Shown one piece after another: positions 25,965 to 34,238 of a stretch of DNA of 50,241 nucleotides. A program made the translations under genes and the position numbers. The stretch covers positions 1 through 50,241 of the forward strand of contig JAJEEK010000077.1 in assembly GCA_022821065.1 (NCBI GenBank), read 5' to 3'. The stretch comes from Candidatus Poribacteria bacterium. GTDB taxonomy: Bacteria; Poribacteria; WGA-4E; WGA-3G. The notes under the pieces were generated by a model, which was given only the letters and a program-made list of their open reading frames with translations, was not told where the DNA came from and did not search any database. How positions within the stretch are numbered: the stretch's first letter is position 1; each line of letters opens with the position of its first letter.

Positions 25965-25982
25965 TTTCACACCACGAAATGT

Positions 25983-26016
25983 CGGGACGACTCTCACGTC
26001 GTCCCGTATTCGTTTT
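25983..26016 (+). terminator. Rho-independent-like terminator after LamG1
   Basis: CGGGACGAC and GTCGTCCCG form a 9-bp stem with a 6-base loop, followed after a few bases by a T-rich stretch (TATTCGTTTTCC). The T-run is imperfect. Confidence 0.65.
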
Positions 26017-26109
26017 CCTACCTGCTTGAATATCATTTTTTTTCTACATCCCCGAAATTAGATATCATCTATTTTGTTGGCACTAAAAAGTTGCGGTTGT
26101 ATATTTTTG

Positions 26110-26138
26110 TTGACATATTTAAGTCTTTTTTTTATGAT
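26110..26138 (+). promoter_or_regulatory. Promoter of LamG gene 2 with T8 spacer tract
   Basis: TTGACA (26110-26115), 17-base spacer, TATGAT (26133-26138). The sequence from TTTTGTTGACATATTTAAG onward is the same as at LamG1 through an eight-T run (26126-26133), and the leader GCTTGCATAGCAC block is shared. This shows the promoter was duplicated with the gene. Confidence 0.83.
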
Positions 26139-26251
26139 AACTTCGTGGGTTGAAACGCGAGTACGCTTTATAAAAAAAGGATTGGTTGAAGCCATCTATA
26201 CTAAGCTGCTTGCATAGCACATTAATTGCTTAGACATGAGGAGGTTTACTC

Positions 26252-27046
26252 ATGCGTTCAATGGTATATTCACTTGTCGTTGTTCTATTCATGGTAGGCA
26301 GCGCACTTACTACTACATACGCCGCAGTTCAAGACGACGGTTTAATCCTCTACTTCAGTTTCGATTCAGCAAAAGGCGGAACAATTGTAGATGAGACCGG
26401 TGGCGGAAATGATGCTGATATAGTTAAGGGGACGAAGATTGCTACCGATGAAGTCGTTCACGGCAGCGGATCAATATTATTTGAGGATCCAGGAGACAGT
26501 GTGACGGTTGACTCCTTCAAAGCGTTAGAAGACTATACGGATAATTCTTATCTCTTCTGGCTCAACTTTACGAAGCCGAATTCTGGTGGTTGGGATCAAA
26601 TTATTGCGAAAAAGGCACCCGGTTCTGACCGTTCACCCGGTATTTGGACCTGTAACCGTGTCCCGCTTCACATTCACTATCGTTTCAATCCGGGGAATGC
26701 TGGTAGCCATTGTGTCGGTCCCGATGGAGAAGGCGATACGTTTGAGACCGGTAACTGGCATCACATTGCAGGTGTCAAAGAGGGTACTGAATTCAAGTTC
26801 TACATTGATGGCAAAGTGGTCGATGAACAGAATGTTCCAAAAGATCACGTACAAGGTGAAGAGAAACTCTATATCGGTCAAACGAATTATAGTGCTGCGA
26901 AGTTCTATCTCGATGATCTCTATATCTACGATAGAGCACTTAGTGCTGACGAGGTTTCAGAGGTTATGGACGGCAAACTCCTTCCTGTTGAACCGAATGA
27001 TAAACTCACTACAACGTGGGGACAGCTAAAAATACGTCGTGATTAA
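26252..27046 (+). CDS. Secreted LamG-domain protein 2
   Basis: The 264-residue protein is very similar to LamG1: signal peptide, then GLILYFSFDSAKGG, SYLFWLNF, the APGSDRSPGIWTCNR segment, FKFYIDGKVVDEQ, LDDLYIYDRALSADEV and the tail KLTTTWGQLKIRRD. A GAGGAGG ribosome site precedes the ATG. The two WTCNR and HCVG/LCVG cysteines shared by all three paralogues may form a disulfide outside the cell. The gene has its own promoter and terminator, so it is an independent unit. Confidence 0.93.
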   Translation: MRSMVYSLVVVLFMVGSALTTTYAAVQDDGLILYFSFDSAKGGTIVDETGGGNDADIVKGTKIATDEVVHGSGSILFEDPGDSVTVDSFKALEDYTDNSYLFWLNFTKPNSGGWDQIIAKKAPGSDRSPGIWTCNRVPLHIHYRFNPGNAGSHCVGPDGEGDTFETGNWHHIAGVKEGTEFKFYIDGKVVDEQNVPKDHVQGEEKLYIGQTNYSAAKFYLDDLYIYDRALSADEVSEVMDGKLLPVEPNDKLTTTWGQLKIRRD

Positions 27047-27059
27047 TTTCACACCACAA

Positions 27060-27100
27060 AATGTAGGGCAGACGCTCATGTTGCCCTACATTCGTTTTTT
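27060..27100 (+). terminator. Strong rho-independent terminator after LamG2
   Basis: AATGTAGGGCA (27060-27070) pairs perfectly with TGCCCTACATT (27082-27092), an 11-bp stem, followed by CGTTTTTTC. Confidence 0.88.
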
Positions 27101-27173
27101 CTTTGTGTTACGGTTTGTTCGGTTTCATTTGTTTAATAGCATATTAATGATCTTAGGCAGGAGAGGTGTATTT

Positions 27174-27962
27174 ATGCGTTTAATGATATATTTATTCACC
27201 ATTGGGCTGCTGATTTTAGGTGGGACACTCACCACACACGCCCAAGTCCAAGACGATGGCTTAATCCTTTACTTCAGTTTCGATTCGGAAAAAGGCGGCA
27301 CTATTAAAGACCTAACTGGCGGCGGAAATGACGGTACGGTTGAAGAGGCAGAGATCGACACCGATGAAGTCGTCCACGGTACAGGGTCAATGTTATTCGA
27401 CAACGTCAATGCCAGTGTGACGGTTGACTCCTTTCCAGCGTTAGAGGAGTATCAGGATAATTCCTATCTCTTTTGGCTCCAGTTTACCGAAGAGAATTCC
27501 GGTGCATGGCAACAGATCATCGCAAAAAAAGCACCTGGCACTGACCGTGTTCCGGGTATCTGGACCTGTAACCGTGTGCCGCTGCACATCCATTACCGGT
27601 TCGACCCAGGGAATGGCGGGAGTCTTTGCGTCGGTCCTAATGGAGAAGGTGATGCATTTGAGATTGATACGTGGTACCATGTCGCTGGTGTCAAAGAGGG
27701 TGCCAACTTCAAGTTTTACATGGATGGCAAAGTCGTTGATAATCAAAACGTTCCGAAAGAGCATTTGCAGGGTGCTTCAAAACTTTACATCGGTAAAACG
27801 AATTACGGTTCTGCACTCTTTTATATCGACGATTTTTACCTCTACGATAGAGCGCTCAGTGCCGAGGAAGTTTCAGAGGTTATGGATGGCAAACTTCTCC
27901 CTGTTGAACCTAATGGTAAGCTCACCACAACTTGGGGACAAATGAAAGCACGTCGTGATTAA
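27174..27962 (+). CDS. Secreted LamG-domain protein 3
   Basis: The 262-residue third paralogue starts at MRLMIYLFT, with GGAGAGG upstream and the same signal-peptide pattern as LamG1; the frame upstream to 27039 runs through the LamG2 terminator and is not used. It keeps the LamG core (GLILYFSFDSEKGG, SYLFWLQF, APGTDRVPGIWTCNR, FKFYMDGKVVD, IDDFYLYDRALSAEEV) and the tail KLTTTWGQMKARRD. The gap to LamG2 is only 127 bases and no clear promoter was found in it, so it may depend on read-through or on a weak promoter. A TPR gene follows after 62 bases. Confidence 0.92.
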   Translation: MRLMIYLFTIGLLILGGTLTTHAQVQDDGLILYFSFDSEKGGTIKDLTGGGNDGTVEEAEIDTDEVVHGTGSMLFDNVNASVTVDSFPALEEYQDNSYLFWLQFTEENSGAWQQIIAKKAPGTDRVPGIWTCNRVPLHIHYRFDPGNGGSLCVGPNGEGDAFEIDTWYHVAGVKEGANFKFYMDGKVVDNQNVPKEHLQGASKLYIGKTNYGSALFYIDDFYLYDRALSAEEVSEVMDGKLLPVEPNGKLTTTWGQMKARRD

Positions 27963-28024
27963 TCTCACATCTTGAATATCGGGACGGTTATTGTGCTGTC
28001 CCATACACATCTTCTTATCTGTGC

Positions 28025-29371
28025 ATGTTTATTCATCGACGCTGTCTGCCCCCCATCTTGAAGTGCCTTATTCCTACTTTTGTGCTGTTTATCGCACTGA
28101 CATCAATTCCAAGCTGGTGTAGCGCTAATCAAGAAGTTAATAGCCGGTTTGAACGCGGTGTCCGTTACCTCGAAGCGGAACAGTATGACTTAGCGCTCGC
28201 TGAATTCCAATCTATTGAAAAGGAATTTACAACTTCAGCGGGGATTCGCAGCCTCGCTCAATACTATATCGGTTTTGTGCATCAGGAACTCAACGACCTG
28301 AGTCCAGCTGCATCAGCGTATCAGGAAGCGTTAGCATTGAAAGCGGCACAAGAAGTGCACGGGAACGCGCACCTCCAATTAGGTATTGTCTATAAATCAC
28401 AAGGCAAATTGTCACTTGCTGAAAATCACCTCAAACAATCCCTCACACTGTTGCCAACAGCTGGGGAAGCGCATACCTATCTCGGTGATGTATATCTGCT
28501 TCAACGCAGATTTAATGATGCTGAGAAGGCTTACCGAGAGGGGGTTCGCCTGAATTCGGATCATACTGAATCTTACTACGGACTCGGTAGGGTCGCGGAG
28601 ATGCAAGGTCGTCTCCGGCAGGCTATGAAATATTACGATGCGGCACTTGTGCGGAATCGCTATCTATCACAGGTGCACTACCGTCGGTACCTTACGTATC
28701 AAAAACTTGGCGAGAAAGAACAAGCTGCTGCTGCTATGGCACAGTTCCAACGTTTAAAGGCTTACGAAGATACGATGCATCGGTTTCGGGAAGCCCTCTA
28801 TACAAACCCGAATGTACCGATACTATACATCAAATTAGGCGAACTCCACGAAACGCATAACAATTTAACAGGAGCCGCACAGGTCTATGAAGCTGCCACG
28901 CAGGTGCACCCGTCTTACTTGCCAGGATACATTCACCTTGGTGAAGTGTTTATTCGACTACGCGAACTTGAAAAGGCAGCTCGTGTGTATGAGGAAGCGG
29001 CGGAACTCGTAACTGATAACCCGCAAATCCAAATTAAATTAGGGGTTATCTATATAAATCAGGGTCAATTTGAACAGGCGATTGCAGCGTTTCAGCAAGC
29101 GATTGCTATAGACAGCACAGAAGCAGAGGCATATAACAACCTTGCGCGCCTCTATGCTGGACTCGGCAAAGAGATGCCGCAAGCAATCGATTTGGCGCAG
29201 CGGGCAGTTGCCTTGGTACCGGCTGCGAAATATTACGATACACTAGCGTACACTTACTACCGCAATGCACAATATTTGAAAGCTTTAGAGGCAATCGACA
29301 AAGCGATTGCGATAGCACCGGAGGTGGACGCATACAATAAATTACGCTCAAAAATTCAAAAGGAGAAATAG
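28025..29371 (+). CDS. Exported tetratricopeptide-repeat protein
   Basis: The 448-residue protein has an N-terminal signal sequence (about 12-35) and then about ten TPR units, for example AEQYDLALAEFQSIEKEF, GKLSLAENHLKQSLTLLP, RFNDAEKAYREGVRLNSD, GQFEQAIAAFQQAIAID and AQYLKALEAIDKAIAIAP. TPR arrays mediate protein-protein contacts; no catalytic domain is present. There is no recognisable ribosome site before the ATG. Its stop codon is followed immediately by the ATG of the isomerase gene, so the two are coupled, and nagB follows; the sugar link to the TPR protein is unexplained. Confidence 0.9.
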   Translation: MFIHRRCLPPILKCLIPTFVLFIALTSIPSWCSANQEVNSRFERGVRYLEAEQYDLALAEFQSIEKEFTTSAGIRSLAQYYIGFVHQELNDLSPAASAYQEALALKAAQEVHGNAHLQLGIVYKSQGKLSLAENHLKQSLTLLPTAGEAHTYLGDVYLLQRRFNDAEKAYREGVRLNSDHTESYYGLGRVAEMQGRLRQAMKYYDAALVRNRYLSQVHYRRYLTYQKLGEKEQAAAAMAQFQRLKAYEDTMHRFREALYTNPNVPILYIKLGELHETHNNLTGAAQVYEAATQVHPSYLPGYIHLGEVFIRLRELEKAARVYEEAAELVTDNPQIQIKLGVIYINQGQFEQAIAAFQQAIAIDSTEAEAYNNLARLYAGLGKEMPQAIDLAQRAVALVPAAKYYDTLAYTYYRNAQYLKALEAIDKAIAIAPEVDAYNKLRSKIQKEK

Positions 29372-30160
29372 ATGAAAAAAGGGATATGTATCGGTTCATT
29401 GCCCGGCAGTTCAACAGAGGCAAGGTTTACACTCGCGAAAGAAGCCGGATTTGATGGCGTTGAAATTGACACCCTTGACAATGATAACGATCGGCTCCAG
29501 ACAAAGGGGATCGCCGAAGAACAGGGATTAGAAGTCATCAGTGTGATGAATAGCAAACATTGGGCATGTCCGCTTTCCGACGCGGATGATCAGGTCCGCG
29601 CGGAATCGCGTGCGGGGATGTTCGACTCAATAGTGACCGCGAAGACTGTCGGGGCAGAGACAGTCCTGCTTGTGCCTGCAGTTGTTAATGATAAAACCAG
29701 TTATGAGGATGCGTATCAGCGTTCACAAGCCGAAATTCGTAAACTGATCCCTGCAGCAAAAGACAACGGAATCACTATTGCGCTTGAAAACGTTTGGAAC
29801 AAATTCCTACTCAGTCCAATAGAATTCTGTCGTTATGTTGACGAATTTGACAGTGACACAGTAACTGCCTATTTCGATGTCGGCAACATCGTGCTATACG
29901 GCTATCCGCAACAGTGGATTCGCTCACTTGGGAATCGTATTGCTAAAGTGCATGTCAAAGGCTTCAACGCGAATGAAAGTCGGTTCACCTACCTAATTGA
30001 GGATTGCACAATTGACTGGAACGCTGTTATGGCAGCGTTGGCAGATGTTGGATATGACGATTACATGACGGCGGAGCTGCCTGTTGATAGGGATAACCCA
30101 GAAGGCAGGGTGCATAGTATTAGCGAAGATATGGATAGAATTATCGCAGGCACAGTGTAA
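29372..30160 (+). CDS. Sugar phosphate isomerase/epimerase (UlaE / tagatose 3-epimerase-like)
   Basis: The 262-residue TIM barrel carries the full metal-ligand set of the L-ribulose-5-phosphate/ketose 3-epimerase family: IALENVW (Glu), YFDVGN (Asp), VHVKG (His) and TAELP (Glu), with GFDGVEID near the start. Compared with the isomerase at 4363-5121 it keeps the usual D-x-G-N. It is cytoplasmic. The start is immediately after the TPR stop, with AAAAGGAG 6 bases upstream. NagB follows 92 bases later, suggesting amino-sugar or uronate catabolism. Confidence 0.9.
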   Translation: MKKGICIGSLPGSSTEARFTLAKEAGFDGVEIDTLDNDNDRLQTKGIAEEQGLEVISVMNSKHWACPLSDADDQVRAESRAGMFDSIVTAKTVGAETVLLVPAVVNDKTSYEDAYQRSQAEIRKLIPAAKDNGITIALENVWNKFLLSPIEFCRYVDEFDSDTVTAYFDVGNIVLYGYPQQWIRSLGNRIAKVHVKGFNANESRFTYLIEDCTIDWNAVMAALADVGYDDYMTAELPVDRDNPEGRVHSISEDMDRIIAGTV

Positions 30161-30252
30161 TACCAACAAACCGTTTGAGCGAAATGTGTAAGGAGACCGA
30201 AGGGGCTTCCTACAAACCGTATTAGTATATTTGGAGAGCGGATTAAAAATAT

Positions 30253-31044
30253 ATGGAAATTATTATTCAACCGACTTACGAGCGACTTACCGAGGTAGCG
30301 GCTGAAATCATCCGAGACGCTCTTTTAAAAAAGCCGAGCCTCGTTTTGGGACTCGCGACAGGGAGTACACCCATCGGTGTCTATGAAGCCTTAGTCCAAA
30401 TGCATACAACAGACGGACTCGATTTTTCAGGTGTAACAACCTTTAATTTAGACGAATACGTTGGCATTCCGTCGGATCATCCGTATAGTTACCACACTTT
30501 TATGGAAACACATCTTTTTAATTTCGTTAACATTCCATCTGAAAATTGTCATATCCCACAAAGTACAGCGGTCGGGCATGCAGAATTCTGTGAGCGCTAT
30601 GAGGCGGCGATCGTGGAGGTTGGCGGGATCGACATCCAGGTTCTCGGCATCGGAAAGGATGGACACATCGGTTTTAATGAACCGAGTTCATCCCTCGGTT
30701 CTCGGACTCGCATTAAAACGCTGACACGGCGTACGCGTGAGGCGAATGCGCCCCATTTCGGATGTACTGTTGACGCTGTTCCGAAGATGGCGATTACAAT
30801 GGGTGTTGGGACAATCATGGAAGCGAAACGGTGTCTATTATTGGCAAGCGGTGAATCAAAAGCAGAGGCAATAGCAAACGCTGCTGAGGGACCAATTACT
30901 GCGGAAGTGCCAGCATCGGTACTACAGATGCATCCACAAACAGTTGTCGTTATTGACGAGGCGGCGGCTTCACAACTCAAGCGGATAGATTACTACAAAG
31001 AGGTGTACGCGAACAAGTTGGAACTGTTAGCTCAGGAAGGTTGA
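30253..31044 (+). CDS. nagB: Glucosamine-6-phosphate deaminase
   Basis: The 263-residue enzyme matches NagB in length and motifs: GLATGSTPIGVYEAL (33-47) for phosphate binding, FNLDEYVGI with D67, and GIGKDGHIGFNEP (132-144) with H138 and E143, equivalent to the E. coli D72/H143/E148 set. ITMGVGTIMEAK and ASGESKAEAI follow as usual. It converts glucosamine-6-phosphate to fructose-6-phosphate and ammonia, closing amino-sugar catabolism, which fits a genome with secreted glycosidases. No NagA or transporter is adjacent. GGAGAG lies 14 bases upstream, further than normal. Confidence 0.95.
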   Translation: MEIIIQPTYERLTEVAAEIIRDALLKKPSLVLGLATGSTPIGVYEALVQMHTTDGLDFSGVTTFNLDEYVGIPSDHPYSYHTFMETHLFNFVNIPSENCHIPQSTAVGHAEFCERYEAAIVEVGGIDIQVLGIGKDGHIGFNEPSSSLGSRTRIKTLTRRTREANAPHFGCTVDAVPKMAITMGVGTIMEAKRCLLLASGESKAEAIANAAEGPITAEVPASVLQMHPQTVVVIDEAAASQLKRIDYYKEVYANKLELLAQEG

Positions 31045-31053
31045 ATGGAGTCA

Positions 31054-32490
31054 TTAGGTTTCTGAGTCATCGGATAGACCGTATTCTTTCGCTTTCCGTT
31101 GGATTGTTCGTCGGCTCACCTTGAGTATTTCTGCGGCTTTTGCTTTGTTGTTATCTACAGATTTAAGGGTTGCGCGGAGTGCTTCTCGATTAATTTCGTC
31201 GAGAGACATGCCGACTTTCACATTCAAGCGTTGTTTCTCTGGTATCGTATCAACCGACTTCCAGACATCAGGAACTGAAGGTAGGTTGGAAAACGCTATA
31301 CCCGTTGCTTTGAGAATCCGTTCAGGTAAATCCATTTGTTGGATTGTCGGTTGCGTTGATGTCACAACAAGTCCCTCAATGCAGTTCTTCAACTCGCGGA
31401 CGTTCCCTGGCCACTCGTATTTCATCAAAGTTCTGACAGCCTCTGGTGCGATGCTCATCAGAGGTTTGTCGTTTTGTCGGCAGAATTCCGCAAGAAAATC
31501 CTTCACCAGCAGCGGGATATCTTCAATCCGTTCTTTCAGAGATGGCAGATGGATCGGTACGACATTGAGTCGGTCGTAAAGGTCTGGTAGGAACTCTCGT
31601 TTTTTCGCTGCGGTTTCCAGATCGTGGTTTGTGGCACATACGACACGGACATCAACCTGAATGGTTTTGTCGCCGCCGACCCGTTCAAATTCCCGTTCTT
31701 CGAGTACACGTAGAAGACGTGCTTGGTTGGAGAGGCTGAGTTGTGAGACTTCATCAAGAAATAGGGTGCCGCCGTGTGCGAGTTCAAATCTCCCTTTGCG
31801 TTGGTGATATGCGCCACTAAATGCTCCCCGCTCATGCCCGAAAAGTTCAGATTCTGCGAGGTTTTCATTGAGTGTTGCGCAATTAAAGGCGATGAGCGAA
31901 CCGCGTCGCAAACTTCGATGGTGGATCGCCTGGGCAACGAGTTCTTTACCTGTACCGCGGGCACCGTGAATCATAACAGTCGCCTTTGTCGGGGCAATCT
32001 GTGCAATCATATCACGAATCCTGACGATTTGCGGCGAGTTGCCTGTCAGACGGCGTAAACCTTGCTTCTCATCAATTTGGGACAGGAGCTGCCGATTTTC
32101 AAAGGCGAGACGTTGGTTTTCGAGTGTTCTGTGTAGGAGTGCCGCCAGATGAACGGGATTAACTGGTCTCGGTAGGAAATAGGTATCTTTGTAGGCAAGC
32201 ATCGCTTTGATACCCATGTCGGTTTCTAAAATATTCGGCTCTGTAATAAAAACCATACCAATATCTGGGTGGTGCTGCGCCGCTGCTTCTAACAGTGCCA
32301 GTCCATCAATCCGCTCTGCCTTTAACTGTGCGATAAGAATATCAACCTTCAGGTGCTCAATCTGATGAAACGCCTGATACATGTTGCCTGTGACAACGAG
32401 GCGTAGCCCTTTACCTGCAAGCGTTTCGCAGACAAGTTCGCGTTCGACTCGGTCAGCATCAACAATAAGTACGGTTCCTTGGTCGTTCAT
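31054..32490 (-). CDS. Sigma54-dependent regulator with phospho-acceptor-less receiver
   Basis: The 478-residue NtrC-family protein has a receiver domain (1-120), an AAA+ domain (about 145-385) and a Fis-type helix-turn-helix (about 430-472; [20 protein letters not shown]). The AAA+ part has Walker A GARGTGKE (176-183), the sigma54 loop as GAFSGA (222-227; usually GAFTGA) and Walker [10 protein letters not shown] (240-248). In the receiver D11/D13 are present, but the phospho-acceptor Asp is Gln55 (ILIAQLKAE) and the conserved Lys is Arg108 (FLPRPV). Phosphorylation is therefore unlikely, and signal input is unknown. No histidine kinase gene is adjacent. It converges with nagB. Confidence 0.93.
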   Translation of the reverse strand: MNDQGTVLIVDADRVERELVCETLAGKGLRLVVTGNMYQAFHQIEHLKVDILIAQLKAERIDGLALLEAAAQHHPDIGMVFITEPNILETDMGIKAMLAYKDTYFLPRPVNPVHLAALLHRTLENQRLAFENRQLLSQIDEKQGLRRLTGNSPQIVRIRDMIAQIAPTKATVMIHGARGTGKELVAQAIHHRSLRRGSLIAFNCATLNENLAESELFGHERGAFSGAYHQRKGRFELAHGGTLFLDEVSQLSLSNQARLLRVLEEREFERVGGDKTIQVDVRVVCATNHDLETAAKKREFLPDLYDRLNVVPIHLPSLKERIEDIPLLVKDFLAEFCRQNDKPLMSIAPEAVRTLMKYEWPGNVRELKNCIEGLVVTSTQPTIQQMDLPERILKATGIAFSNLPSVPDVWKSVDTIPEKQRLNVKVGMSLDEINREALRATLKSVDNNKAKAAEILKVSRRTIQRKAKEYGLSDDSET

Positions 32491-32566
32491 AGTGGAAGCG
32501 CCTTTCGATTTCTTTACCGTCAGTTATGGTTCACAAATTCAGTTTTTACTCACATCATGGACATGC

Positions 32567-32598
32567 GGATTACCCAAGTATGTAATCCTCATGTAATC
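32567..32598. promoter_or_regulatory. Inverted repeat plus third half-site between regulator and DUF gene
   Basis: GGATTAC (32567-32573) and GTAATCC (32582-32588) form an inverted repeat, and a further GTAATC lies at 32593-32598. The spacing and dyad symmetry are what a Fis-type regulator site would look like. It lies between the sigma54 regulator gene and the divergent membrane-protein gene; no -24/-12 promoter was recognised beside it. Confidence 0.4.
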
Positions 32599-32688
32599 TG
32601 GCTATTAGCATGAAAAAAGTATTGTTTAAAATTAGAGAATCGGGTAAACTATAAAACCATTGCTTATCATATTTCTTCGGAGGAATGA

Positions 32689-33330
32689 ATGGATAACAGA
32701 CTCAGTTCGCTATATAGACTTGGCGGGTTAACCGGCATTTTGAGCGGTGTTCTCATGCTCGCGTCCAGTATTTGGTTTATCGTTGTCTCAGACCCGTCAA
32801 TCGTTCCAGACCTATCGCAAGCAGATTTGGGAAAAATCGGAATTTTTCATGGAATAGGGGTCGTCACACTTATTTTTCTCGTGCCGACTCTGTTAGCGAG
32901 TTACGGTCTGCTTTCTTCGGAAGCCCATACACGGAGTGCTTTAGGTGCGAGCATCGCTGTCCTTTGGATTACGATAGAATTAATTGCGCACTGCTCACAA
33001 ACTGCTCCGATAAATGAGTTATCAAAATTGGCAGGCGAGGGTGCCAATGCTGAGATAGGAAAGTTCTTCTATGCGTTCTGGCGAGAATGGGGTGAAGCAC
33101 TCTTTATGACCGGGGCGTTCTTGTGTGTGCTGATGGCACTCTGTTATGGGTCAGCACTCTACGCATGGGGTAATCCTATCGCTGCATATCTGTTTTTTAT
33201 TTCTATAGCGGCCTTTCCTGCCGGTCTTGTTTTAGGGCTTGATGTCCAGTTACATGTGCTAATCCGCGGTATAGCGTTCCTATTTCTTGGCGGTGTCCTG
33301 ATACAAGCACCCTACGAAGAAGACATCTAA
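32689..33330 (+). CDS. Multi-pass membrane protein, DUF4386-like
   Basis: The 213-residue protein has about six membrane segments (about 11-33, 50-73, 84-103, 135-152, 160-182, 185-204) and no other domain. The spacing, with RLGGLTGILSGVLML at the start, recalls DUF4386, but this is a loose match. CGGAGG lies upstream of the ATG. It diverges from the sigma54 regulator gene and may be its target. Function unknown. Confidence 0.6.
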   Translation: MDNRLSSLYRLGGLTGILSGVLMLASSIWFIVVSDPSIVPDLSQADLGKIGIFHGIGVVTLIFLVPTLLASYGLLSSEAHTRSALGASIAVLWITIELIAHCSQTAPINELSKLAGEGANAEIGKFFYAFWREWGEALFMTGAFLCVLMALCYGSALYAWGNPIAAYLFFISIAAFPAGLVLGLDVQLHVLIRGIAFLFLGGVLIQAPYEEDI

Positions 33331-33449
33331 TGCTCAGAATTAGAACCTGCGATTTATTGACATCGAAACGGACGCGTGACGACTGGTGTGTCATGGATTA
33401 TCCGTTCATTCGTGATCCTAATTTCCATTAGCAATAGGTAGAACTCGTG

Positions 33450-34217
33450 TTATTCTTCGTCTTCGTTTAGCAATCTTTCGAGTTCTGCCAAGATATCCTC
33501 GTCTTCGTTTTCTGTATCGGTTGTGTCGGTGTCAAGTGTCTCCAAATCGGAACGAAATTCAATCAGATTACTGAGATAGCGTTCACGCGTTATATTTTCG
33601 GTTTCCCCGTGTTCCTCACGCAGACACTCCCCACAGAATTCTCCAATCTGTTGAATACCTGCATCAATATCTTGTAAAGCTGCCTCGGCATCATCTTCTT
33701 GAAGGCTCAACTCAGCGTTGGCGATGCTGTGCATCATAATCATATACCCTTTATACTGATAGCTTTGCCAAGCGATGTCGGTTGGGGCACATTCACGCGC
33801 CAAATCTGTCACAGCGATATTCGTAGCCGTATCGCGTTTCACATCTTCCCACCGTTTAATACCAGCAAATAGAAGATAGCGTGTATACCGATGGAAAGAT
33901 TCCTCAAATAGGACATCCCATTCGTCTGGCGTTAACTGGAATCCTTCACGCGTGCCGTGTTCTTCCTCATACGTTCGCAATTTAGTAAAGAAGTAATCGT
34001 AATAAGAGTCCACACCGTGTGGGCGCATGCCGTCAGGACGACCGGTAGCATAGATACGGGAGATAGTGAAGGCGTTAGGCTGTACGACAATCACCTCCCT
34101 ACCATCTTCAATTTGTAGGACACTCACCGGACGTTCTGCATCAAGATTGAGCATCTCAAGAATTCGGTCAAAGGTCTGAACCCACCGGGTGTTTCTCTGT
34201 ATAGAATCATTCGCCAT
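33450..34217 (-). CDS. Hypothetical protein at the end of the pyrimidine operon
   Basis: I do not recognise this 255-residue protein. It has no signal peptide or membrane span. The middle (about 100-200) is helix-rich with conserved-looking aromatic and charged residues (YYDYFFTKLRTYEEEHGT, FHRYTRYLLFAG, YKGYMIMMHS), two nearby cysteines occur in GEFCGECLREEHG, and the last 30 residues are very acidic (DTDTTDTENEDEDILAEL). It starts 21 bases after carB and is probably on the same transcript. Confidence 0.7.
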   Translation of the reverse strand: MANDSIQRNTRWVQTFDRILEMLNLDAERPVSVLQIEDGREVIVVQPNAFTISRIYATGRPDGMRPHGVDSYYDYFFTKLRTYEEEHGTREGFQLTPDEWDVLFEESFHRYTRYLLFAGIKRWEDVKRDTATNIAVTDLARECAPTDIAWQSYQYKGYMIMMHSIANAELSLQEDDAEAALQDIDAGIQQIGEFCGECLREEHGETENITRERYLSNLIEFRSDLETLDTDTTDTENEDEDILAELERLLNEDEE

Positions 34218-34238
34218 TTTTATATCCTTCGTTAAAAA

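Noticed and set aside
27039..27173. Extended start of LamG3 at 27039
   Set aside because: It runs through the terminator of LamG2; the ATG at 27174 has GGAGAGG and a signal peptide matching LamG1.
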